Positions 1-5,591 of a stretch of DNA of 5,591 bases are shown in pieces. The position numbers and the translations under genes were made by a program. Position 1 is the stretch's first letter; each line of letters opens with the position of its first letter. A model generated the notes under the pieces. That model was not told where the DNA came from. It worked only from the letters and a program-made list of their open reading frames with translations, and did not search any database. The stretch comes from JAGLCY01 sp965369705 (GTDB taxonomy: Bacteria > Krumholzibacteriota > Krumholzibacteriia > LZORAL124-64-63), in assembly GCA_965369705.1 (NCBI GenBank), contig CBDURF010000206.1:1-5591 (forward strand), read 5' to 3'.

Positions 1-2884
1 TCTGCAGGAAGGTCAGTTCGTGGGTGTAGTTCAGGTCGCCCAGGACCGTGGTGGCGGGATCGAACAGAACTTTGGGATCAAGGGCCAGCAAACCTCCGAA
101 ATCCTCAGTTGTGCTGCGACTTACCACCGAGACCAGGGCCAGGCTCGACCAGGCGCCGTACCAATGGTCGGCCCCGAGAAACTGGAAGCCCTGGCGCCAG
201 TTCAAATCAGCTTGGACCGCTGTGGTGGCGACCAGGCTGTCGGTGGCGGCCAGAGCCACCGTGTAGTCCCCCTGGCCCTTGCCAACGAATTCCCCATCCT
301 GGTTGTAGTCGCCCAGGTCCTCGCCCACGAACAGGACCTGCCGGTCCATGACCGCCGTACGGCTGTTGTCGACTCGGTAGCCCAGCGACCAGTCGCTGAA
401 CACGCGGTCCCAATCTCCCGACAGATTGAACCGCGCCAGGCGGGTGGTCTCATCCGGCAAACCGGGCTGCAGGATGTGCCGGTACGTCCCTTCGCCCACC
501 AGCCGCATACCGCCGAACCGCCCGGTGGTCAGACCCGCCCGGGTGGTGCGGCTGTCGCGTTTCAGCTCCCAATTCTCCGCGTAGAGGGAATCGGCCAGAC
601 CGCGTTCGAAATCCACCTGCCAGTTGAGGCCCCGGCCCGGGGCCGAGGCCAGGCCGAGCCCCGTCTCCTCCAGGCGGAATCCGCCGGCCCGGCCGCCGGT
701 GATTTCCCCGTCGCGCCAGCGTCGGAAACGGTAACTTGCCTTGGGGATCACCGGCCCGACCAACCAACTGACTTCGTGCCGCCGCAGGACCCGTTTGATG
801 TCCAGCGGATCCTGCAGATCCGTGGCCTCGGCCGTCTGCAGGACGTGGTTGCCCTTTCCACCCAGGAAATTCCAGTCTGCGGCTCCGGCCAACTGGTCAG
901 CAGTGATCGAAGCCCCGTGACGCAGGGAACCGAGATTCCCCTTCACTCGCAGGCTCCGCACCGGCCCCCCCAGCTTCCAGGCCGCCTCTACCCCGGTCTC
1001 CCTGTCGTCCTCTTCCAGAAAACCCGGACGCCGAGCCCGGTCCGCCAATCCCCAGGGATCGTAGTCGAATACCGTCTTGTGGACCTGGAAGGGTTTGAAT
1101 TCCGCTTCCTTGTTTTCCCAGAAACCGGTCAGATCGAGGCGGCCCAGTGATACGCCGCCCAGGCTCAGCCCTTGCTCCCGAATTCCTCCCGTGACCCGCG
1201 CCGCGGTACCCTGGTTGTCCTCGTTGTCCAGGCTCGACAGCTGATTGCGATCCAGATGGCCCGCATCCCACTCCCCGGTCACGAAAACACCCATGGTGTC
1301 GCCCAGAACCGCTGTCAGTGTGGCGATGCTGTGGGATTCCGGCATGGGCAACGGCCGCCCGATCAGGTAGTTGCCCAGTCCGTCACCCTTGTGGACAAAC
1401 ACTTTTTGTCCAGTGGCGGTCAACTGGTCGAGGTCGTAATCGCCAATCCCCTGCCCCACGTGGAACAGGGTCAGATCGTAATCACCCCCGGCCGGGTTGA
1501 AGACATAGATTGTTTTTGTCCCCTCCAGTTGCTGATCATACGATCCCTCGCCAGGGGCCGTGGTGGAAACCCCATCCGCGATCGCCAGCAGGGGGTCGTC
1601 CCCGGCCTCCCCCAGGATCCGCTCGTCCTCCTCCCCCAACTCTCCGGTGCGTAACCGGCCGGGATCGTCCTTTTCCCTGATCATCCGCACATGGAAACGT
1701 CCGGGAATGGCGGCCACCGGCAGATTGAATTCGGCACCGGCGCCGCCCCCCAGGACTGTCCGGCCGTAGGGGCCCTCGCCCTCCTCGTATTCGATGACGA
1801 TGGTCGATTCGGCGGTTATCAGTCGCCGGTAGGTGAAGGTCACCGTGCCGGACACATAGTCGATGACGAAATCCCGGTCCGCGCCCCGGACCAGGAGTTG
1901 CCCGTCGAGGGTCACCCGTTCGGATCCGGCGATGATGAACAGGTTGCCGGCAGCCGCGCTTCCCCCCAGGTAGTAGGGGCCCTGATTCGATTCCTGGCCC
2001 CTTATCTGGAGGGTGCGATAGAGACCGCGGGGCGACCCGGCCAGGACCTCAGCGCGGACGCGGCCTGGTTGGGCCTGGAGGGAAAAACCCTGGAGCTTGC
2101 GCCGGTAGTTCCCGAAGGCCGTTCCTCGCCGGCCGGCCACGAAATCACCCAGAGTCGCCTGCCAGTTCGGCGCCCGCATCTCGACCAGGACCTTGTCGAT
2201 GTCCCGCAGTTCCTCGGTGTTGCCCTCGGGAACGACGGGCAGATTGTCGTCGGACAGGAAGGCCCGCACGGAGATATCCCGGGTCAACTGCCCGACGATG
2301 GTCAACCGGAGGTTCTGGTCGACGGTCATTTCCCGCCGCGATCCCGAAGACACCTGGACCGTCTTGCTGCCCGTTACCTGAAGATTGCCGCTTCGCCAGG
2401 CGGACGGATCCTGTGAAGCATCGAACAGGGGCGCCGCTTTCCCCGGTTCCCGCGCTCCGGGAGGCGACCCGATCGGCCGCAGATCCCGACGTGGGGTCAT
2501 CGGCACGGGCAGGAAGCGATATTCAACCATGACCAGGGCCCGGCCCGGCGAGGCCTGCGCCTTTGGGCCATCACCCGCCGGCGGCAACCACTCCCGCAGG
2601 GGAATGATGATGCCGGAACGGGCTCGAACCTTGTAGTCGGTATCCTGCAGCCACAGCCGGCCCTCCACGAACACCCGCACCGAGGGGGCCTCCACGAACC
2701 CGTGGGCCAGTTGAAGGGGCCGGGTGCCGGCGGGCATCAGGCGGAATTCGTTTTCAGTCTGCCGGAAATCCTGGGCGGAGGAGGGAGAATCGGCCGCCGC
2801 GGACGCCTCGAAAAACAGAGGGATCAGGAGGGTCAAGAGGACCGATGTCAGGGTGCCGTATCTGCCCCAAGGACAGAACCGCAT
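1..2884 (-). CDS. Large exported, predicted outer-membrane beta-barrel/surface protein (3' end beyond window)
   Basis: The frame is open without a stop for 961 codons from the ATG at 2884-2882 to the left edge; I translated it line by line and saw no frameshift. The N-terminus is a Sec signal peptide: basic start (MRFCPWGRYG), hydrophobic stretch TSVLLTLLIPLFF, likely cleavage after EASA near residue 30. Residues 68-123 and 320-367 are two similar beta-rich modules. Residues 166-250 hold the best-conserved-looking stretch, including VGQLTRDISVRAFLSDDNLP and then NTEELRDIDKVLVEMRAP. An acidic linker covers about 403-445. Hairpin motifs of the form VGxGxGDY lie at about 463-506 and 852-874. From about residue 520 on, alternating polar/hydrophobic strands rich in Trp, Tyr and Phe with Gly/Asp turns fit an outer-membrane barrel. 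I recall similar large hypothetical proteins from FCB-like phyla but know no tested function. The start overlaps the preceding stop by one base. A distant link to SprA-type translocon proteins is possible but not shown. Confidence 0.85.
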   Translation of the reverse strand, partial: MRFCPWGRYGTLTSVLLTLLIPLFFEASAAADSPSSAQDFRQTENEFRLMPAGTRPLQLAHGFVEAPSVRVFVEGRLWLQDTDYKVRARSGIIIPLREWLPPAGDGPKAQASPGRALVMVEYRFLPVPMTPRRDLRPIGSPPGAREPGKAAPLFDASQDPSAWRSGNLQVTGSKTVQVSSGSRREMTVDQNLRLTIVGQLTRDISVRAFLSDDNLPVVPEGNTEELRDIDKVLVEMRAPNWQATLGDFVAGRRGTAFGNYRRKLQGFSLQAQPGRVRAEVLAGSPRGLYRTLQIRGQESNQGPYYLGGSAAAGNLFIIAGSERVTLDGQLLVRGADRDFVIDYVSGTVTFTYRRLITAESTIVIEYEEGEGPYGRTVLGGGAGAEFNLPVAAIPGRFHVRMIREKDDPGRLRTGELGEEDERILGEAGDDPLLAIADGVSTTAPGEGSYDQQLEGTKTIYVFNPAGGDYDLTLFHVGQGIGDYDLDQLTATGQKVFVHKGDGLGNYLIGRPLPMPESHSIATLTAVLGDTMGVFVTGEWDAGHLDRNQLSSLDNEDNQGTAARVTGGIREQGLSLGGVSLGRLDLTGFWENKEAEFKPFQVHKTVFDYDPWGLADRARRPGFLEEDDRETGVEAAWKLGGPVRSLRVKGNLGSLRHGASITADQLAGAADWNFLGGKGNHVLQTAEATDLQDPLDIKRVLRRHEVSWLVGPVIPKASYRFRRWRDGEITGGRAGGFRLEETGLGLASAPGRGLNWQVDFERGLADSLYAENWELKRDSRTTRAGLTTGRFGGMRLVGEGTYRHILQPGLPDETTRLARFNLSGDWDRVFSDWSLGYRVDNSRTAVMDRQVLFVGEDLGDYNQDGEFVGKGQGDYTVALAATDSLVATTAVQADLNWRQGFQFLGADHWYGAWSSLALVSVVSRSTTEDFGGLLALDPKVLFDPATTVLGDLNYTHELTFLQ
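263..331 (-). repeat. Tandem pair of FVGxxxGDY motifs in the large protein
   Basis: FVGEDLGDYN (residue 852) and FVGKGQGDY (866) lie 14 residues apart. They match the cluster near residues 463-506. The two DNA copies also resemble each other (GTAGTC...GAA on the plus strand), compatible with an old tandem duplication or with constraint on the motif. Confidence 0.6.
1367..1498 (-). repeat. Cluster of three GxGDY-type hairpin motifs in the large protein
   Basis: Within about 44 residues the large protein has NPAGGDYDL (from residue 463), HVGQGIGDYD (475) and HKGDGLGNY (498). The shared pattern is hydrophobic-x-x-G-x-G-(D/N)-Y, with spacings of 12 and 23 residues. The copies are short and diverged, which suggests repeated beta-hairpin turns and no recent DNA duplication. 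Confidence 0.6.
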
Positions 2885-2886
2885 TA
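2882..2886 (-). promoter_or_regulatory. TAATG stop/start overlap between lipoprotein and large protein
   Basis: The TAA of the NHL lipoprotein and the ATG of the large protein share one A. No convincing Shine-Dalgarno sequence lies before this ATG (upstream bases read CATCTACGAA), so the large protein is probably translated mainly by ribosomes that have just finished the lipoprotein. Confidence 0.75.
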
Positions 2887-3918
2887 TTCGTAGATGATCC
2901 GGTAGACCAGAATCGCGGAACGGGCGCGGTCCGTGACCGCCAGCACGTCGCCCGGGCCCACCGCAACGTCGACCGGAGCAATTGGCGTACCCCGCAGTCT
3001 GAAATCATCCCCGATCGAAGTGAGGGGCCGCAGCCGCCGGTCCAGAATGTGGATCTTGCCGTTGCCCTGGTCGGCCACGAACAGATTGCCGAACTTGTCG
3101 GCCATGACTCCCTGGGGCAGGATGAACGGGTTATCCACTTCGAAATCACCCCCGACGGTTGCTTCGAAGAACCCCAACCGCCCGTAACGACACAGCCTGC
3201 GATTGCCGCGGTCGGACACGACGAAACCGCCGTCGGGCAGGAAGGTGATGCCGCTGGGATCGATGAATTGATCGTCGAGAGTTCCCGGCGCACCGATTCT
3301 CATCTGTAGATTGAGAAACGCGTCCAGCAACAGGACCTGCTGCTGGGAAACATCCGCGATCAGCATGCGGCCGTCTCGGTCCAGCGAGAAGGCGGTCACC
3401 TGCGGGATGTTCGAGGGATCGACCTGGCGAATGTCCAAAACCTTATCGAGCCAGGCCCCGTTCAGGTCGAAGCGGAAGATACTGTTGGCCCCTGAATCCA
3501 GTACCAGGATCTTGAATCCGTCGACCACAACGTCCAGCGGACGGTAGGGCCGGGAGTTGGGACTGTCGAATTCGTACCAGGTGAGCGACCCCGGATCGAG
3601 GCCGAAGACCTTGCCACGCTTCTCATCGCAGAAGATCAGGGTTCCCTCCGGTCCGAAGGCGCATCCGGCCAATCCCTCGATGGGGTAGTAGAAGGCATTC
3701 CGCTCGTTTTCGTAGGAATAGAGGAATTCCAGATCGACCACGGTGGTCCCCGGGCGCGGCGGGGCCGACGACGCGGACGGGACGGCTTCTCCAGCCTGCC
3801 GGGCGCCCGAGCCGTATCCTCCGGAACATCCCGCGATCAGCGCGAGTATCGACGCGGCCATCAAGCCCAACAGGACAGAGCGGGCCCGCCAAGAAAAATG
3901 CCCATCCGGACGGATCAT
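2884..3918 (-). CDS. NHL-repeat six-bladed beta-propeller lipoprotein
   Basis: This complete protein has 344 residues. The N-terminus has a basic region (WRAR), a hydrophobic stretch and a lipobox, LIAGC, with the lipidated cysteine at residue 31. Ser at +2 favours transfer to the outer membrane over inner-membrane retention. A flexible Gly/Ser/Pro linker (about 32-58) follows. The rest is six NHL-type blades at about 82-110, 127-155, 173-203, 220-248, 268-296 and 314-342. Each shows the pattern 'hydrophobic-x-DG/GP-x-hydrophobic-x-(V/A)-D-x-(G/R)-N-x-(R/K)-(I/L)', clearest in GGFVVSDRGNRRLCRY and GNLFVADQGNGKIHIL. Such propellers usually bind proteins or ligands; no enzymatic residues are recognisable, so the most likely role is a scaffold or docking subunit on the periplasmic face or the surface. 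It sits between a DUF5683-like gene and the large barrel-like gene, with one-base overlaps on both sides. A GGAG six bases before the ATG supports the start. Two cysteines within blade 1 (C86, C97) could pair outside the cytoplasm. Confidence 0.88.
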   Translation of the reverse strand: MIRPDGHFSWRARSVLLGLMAASILALIAGCSGGYGSGARQAGEAVPSASSAPPRPGTTVVDLEFLYSYENERNAFYYPIEGLAGCAFGPEGTLIFCDEKRGKVFGLDPGSLTWYEFDSPNSRPYRPLDVVVDGFKILVLDSGANSIFRFDLNGAWLDKVLDIRQVDPSNIPQVTAFSLDRDGRMLIADVSQQQVLLLDAFLNLQMRIGAPGTLDDQFIDPSGITFLPDGGFVVSDRGNRRLCRYGRLGFFEATVGGDFEVDNPFILPQGVMADKFGNLFVADQGNGKIHILDRRLRPLTSIGDDFRLRGTPIAPVDVAVGPGDVLAVTDRARSAILVYRIIYE

Positions 3919-3920
3919 CA
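3916..3920 (-). promoter_or_regulatory. TGATG stop/start overlap between DUF5683-like gene and lipoprotein
   Basis: The TGA of the DUF5683-like gene and the ATG of the lipoprotein share one A, the usual arrangement for translational coupling in an operon. Confidence 0.8.
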
Positions 3921-4865
3921 GAAACTCCGGGACACGACCCAGCGGGCGCCGGGGTCCTGGAAAGAGGGGAGCATTTCCAGTTCGACCTTCATCCCGAGGA
4001 CTTCGGTTTCCAGAAGGCCGTCCTCCTTGCCGGCGTTCAGGACAGCGTCCACCACGGAGACCGCCCGGTTGACCACGGCGAACAGGATCATGAAGTCGCG
4101 GCGGTCGTAGGCGCTGTTACCGTCGGCGCGCAGTTTCGAGTACCCGTTCTTGCGATCCACGTTGACCCATTGCCACGCGTCATTTCCGCTGATTAGTCCA
4201 GTCGCCGTCTCCTCGAGGGCCCGGGCTTCCCGCAGGAGGGATTCGTTGTAGGCGTCACTGTCCATGTAGTGTCCCACGCTCTGCCAGTAGGAATTTTCGT
4301 GCCCCCCGCTGGTGCCGGCGTAGATTCCCGCCCATTCCCGGGATGATTCCATGCGCGCATCGCCCTGGGCGTCGAATACGAAATAGGCGGTCCAGATGGC
4401 GGCTTCCACGCCGACCATGATGTAGGCCTTGGATTTCTGGCCGTTGTAGAACTGGCCCGCGCCTGGCAGGATGGCCGACAACACTCCCGCCTTGACCTTG
4501 TCGCCGGTGTTGGAAGGACCCTCAATTTTTTCCTCGTCCTGGTCTTCCTGACGAGCCGAACCGCCTCCGAATTCGTCACCGAGACCGTCCCCGCCGATCT
4601 GGTCGAAAGCCAGACCGGTTCGGGCGCCGAGACTTCGCCAGGAACCCGAGGCTCCCTCGCCGAGGACCAGGTACTCGTCACGCAGGAAGGAGTCGCCTTC
4701 GGAACGATCGGCACGAAAGGTTTCCGCCAGGGCCCCGGATGTCCAGACCGCAACCATCAGGAGGATGGCAGCCAGGGTCAGCGTCGGCATTGTCATCGGT
4801 GAAAAGGTGTCAGGCGCAGCCGCCGGTTGGGTCACCATTTCCAGACCTGCAAATTCCTTCAACAT
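3918..4865 (-). CDS. DUF5683-like exported/membrane protein (second paralogue)
   Basis: A complete protein of 315 residues from the ATG at 4865-4863. A hydrophobic segment (TLTLAAILLMVAVWTSGALA, residues 28-47) ending in ALA suggests a signal peptide or anchor. Residues about 91-115 are an acidic, Gly-rich linker. The core begins at about 126 with AGVLSAILPGAGQFYNGQ, the small-residue/Pro-Gly/Gln-Phe-Tyr-Asn signature typical of DUF5683, followed by a hydrophobic helix (residues about 147-164). A second hydrophobic segment lies at about 258-277. The C-terminus forms two short strands and ends in VVSRSF. The function of the family is unknown. The start is uncertain: the ATG at 4865 has GGGAGG only three bases upstream; a TTG at 4910-4908 would add 15 residues and has AGGTGA at a better spacing; ATGs at 4796 and 4790 would give a normal-length signal peptide but lack a ribosome site and a basic N-terminus. 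The gene overlaps the NHL lipoprotein by one base and resembles the gene upstream. Confidence 0.82.
   Translation of the reverse strand: MLKEFAGLEMVTQPAAAPDTFSPMTMPTLTLAAILLMVAVWTSGALAETFRADRSEGDSFLRDEYLVLGEGASGSWRSLGARTGLAFDQIGGDGLGDEFGGGSARQEDQDEEKIEGPSNTGDKVKAGVLSAILPGAGQFYNGQKSKAYIMVGVEAAIWTAYFVFDAQGDARMESSREWAGIYAGTSGGHENSYWQSVGHYMDSDAYNESLLREARALEETATGLISGNDAWQWVNVDRKNGYSKLRADGNSAYDRRDFMILFAVVNRAVSVVDAVLNAGKEDGLLETEVLGMKVELEMLPSFQDPGARWVVSRSF
3925..3928 (-). promoter_or_regulatory. Ribosome binding site of the NHL lipoprotein
   Basis: GGAG on the minus strand, six bases before the ATG at 3918-3916. It lies inside the end of the preceding gene and fixes this start. Confidence 0.65.
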
Positions 4866-4868
4866 CGG

Positions 4869-4874
4869 CCTCCC
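4869..4874 (-). promoter_or_regulatory. Candidate ribosome binding site for ATG 4865
   Basis: GGGAGG on the minus strand, three bases before the ATG at 4865-4863. The match is good but the spacing is short. It competes with the AGGTGA at 4923-4918, which serves the TTG at 4910 with a seven-base spacer. Confidence 0.45.
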
Positions 4875-4917
4875 ACGTTGGCCAGGGGTGTGAATTCCGA
4901 CAATTTTCAACAGACTT

Positions 4918-4923
4918 TCACCT
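4918..4923 (-). promoter_or_regulatory. Alternative ribosome binding site for TTG 4910
   Basis: AGGTGA on the minus strand just after the TAG of the upstream gene, seven bases before a TTG in frame with the DUF5683-like gene. If it is used, the protein has 330 residues and an unusually long region before its hydrophobic segment. Confidence 0.4.
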
Positions 4924-4928
4924 GCCTG

Positions 4929-5591
4929 CTAGAACGAAACGGTGGCAGCCAGGGCCCCCTTGTTCCAGCCGGCGGGCTGGGCGATGATCTGAATCGCGTG
5001 ACCGGCCACCTCCAGTTCCTCCTCGGGACCACCGCCGAGCAGGCCGGAGAGATACGCGGTCTGAATGACGCTGAAGACCCTCAACCCGATGTTCACGTAG
5101 AGCCACCTGTCTCTTTTCAGGTAGGCGTCGTTGGACTCGTTCCGCATCTCCCGGTAGATTTCCCGGTGCTTCGAAACCCAGGGGTGCTGCAAGTCGGCCA
5201 GCTTCCCGGTGGGTTCGTAGCCGATATCGGGATAGGCGATACTGGCCCTGGTGTAATCATCCCAGCCGAAAACGAACTGGTCCCACTTGCCCAGGTTCTC
5301 GTAGTACTCCCGGAAATCATCTTCCTTGCTCACGTACAGGGGAAGACCGTTGTCCGGGTCGTCCAGGCCATCGGTGTTGAAGACGGGGCCGAAGTCCGGG
5401 AAATAGATGGCCCCCTCGCCACTGCGTTCGATGTCGGCGCTGCCGGGGTTGTATCCCTCGACCAACCACTCATCCGTGTAGTGGTCGTCGGCATAGGCGA
5501 TGTATTCATCCTTGATATCCCCGCCCTCCTTGTGAAACTTGGAGACCTGGGTCCAGGCGAAGATATCGGCGGCCATCATGAAATAACCGCG
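4929..5591 (-). CDS. DUF5683-like protein, C-terminal part (first paralogue; 5' end beyond window)
   Basis: 220 residues are visible and the frame stays open to the right edge, so the Met codons at 5579 and 5576 are internal. The first residues, RGYFMMAADIFAWT, align without gaps to KAYIMVGVEAAIWT in the next gene, which places the cut just after the DUF5683 signature motif. The C-terminal halves also match: YREMRNESNDAYLKRD against YSKLRADGNSAYDRRD, followed by a hydrophobic segment with a shared N-x-x-x-R/N-R-x-x-SV pattern. Compared with the paralogue it carries about 40 extra residues (about 40-90) rich in Asp, Gly and aromatic residues. The protein ends in ALAATVSF and the stop is TAG at 4931-4929. 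The next gene starts 18 to 63 bases downstream, so the two are very probably co-transcribed. The biochemical role is unknown; the hydrophobic segments suggest a membrane-associated envelope protein. Confidence 0.8.
   Translation of the reverse strand, partial: RGYFMMAADIFAWTQVSKFHKEGGDIKDEYIAYADDHYTDEWLVEGYNPGSADIERSGEGAIYFPDFGPVFNTDGLDDPDNGLPLYVSKEDDFREYYENLGKWDQFVFGWDDYTRASIAYPDIGYEPTGKLADLQHPWVSKHREIYREMRNESNDAYLKRDRWLYVNIGLRVFSVIQTAYLSGLLGGGPEEELEVAGHAIQIIAQPAGWNKGALAATVSF

Noticed and set aside
20..1150. Long plus-strand open frame of 376 codons
   Set aside because: It lies exactly antisense, in the same codon phase, to the large minus-strand gene. GC-rich GNC/CNG-type codons leave the complement free of stops. 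The product is low-complexity, rich in Gln, Pro and Gly, with no domain or credible start.
1172..2416. Two further plus-strand open frames (1172-1654 and 1691-2416)
   Set aside because: They have the same antisense phase relation to the large gene and no recognisable domain. The minus-strand reading carries a signal peptide and family-like motifs.
2754..3309. Minus-strand 179-codon frame and plus-strand 154-codon frame over the lipoprotein gene
   Set aside because: Both overlap the NHL propeller frame, which has a lipobox and six clear blades. The alternative products are Ser/Arg/Pro-rich and featureless.
2884..3918. NHL protein as an enzyme (amidating lyase, SMP-30 gluconolactonase or Vgb lyase)
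   Set aside because: No clear metal-binding or catalytic residues of these families could be placed on the blades. A lipid-anchored binding propeller is the safer reading.
4193..4753. Minus-strand 186-codon frame inside the DUF5683-like gene
   Set aside because: A shifted-frame shadow: its product is rich in Pro, Ser and Arg, whereas the overlapping frame carries the LPGAGQFYNG motif and matches the neighbouring paralogue.
4866..4928. Promoter or terminator between the two DUF5683-like genes
   Set aside because: The gap is only 18 to 63 bases, with no stem-loop followed by a T run and no paired -35/-10 boxes. It looks like an operon-internal spacer.

Overview
The window is GC-rich and fully coding on the minus strand. 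It holds four consecutive genes running right to left, and both outer genes are cut by the window edges. Every gene that can be judged encodes an exported envelope protein: two related membrane/secreted proteins of the DUF5683 type, a six-bladed NHL beta-propeller lipoprotein, and a very large protein with a signal peptide and outer-membrane-barrel character. There are no tRNA, rRNA, CRISPR, mobile-element or phage signals. The composition, the lipobox and the barrel-like protein point to a diderm bacterium. The DUF5683 pair and the style of the large protein suggest the Fibrobacteres-Chlorobi-Bacteroidetes group or a neighbouring uncultured phylum, but this is an inference from family resemblance and no marker gene is present.

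Layout in order of transcription: (1) 5591-4929, the C-terminal part of a DUF5683-like protein. (2) 4865-3918, a complete second DUF5683-like protein, clearly a diverged paralogue of the first. (3) 3918-2884, a complete NHL-repeat lipoprotein. (4) 2884 to beyond position 1, the first 961 codons of a large exported protein. The gap between genes 1 and 2 is 18 to 63 bases depending on the start chosen. Genes 2/3 and 3/4 each overlap by one base (TGATG and TAATG), so this is one tightly coupled operon. No promoter or terminator is visible, so both ends of the operon lie outside the window.

The four genes look like parts of one envelope apparatus: small membrane proteins, a beta-propeller lipoprotein that could dock onto a partner, and a large outer-membrane or surface protein as the main product. 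Its function cannot be read from the sequence. The large protein contains a duplicated beta-rich module and five short glycine-aspartate-tyrosine hairpin motifs. It belongs to a type of 'hypothetical protein' that I recall from uncultured FCB-like and related genomes, and I know of no experimental description. It is the best candidate here for an undescribed system.
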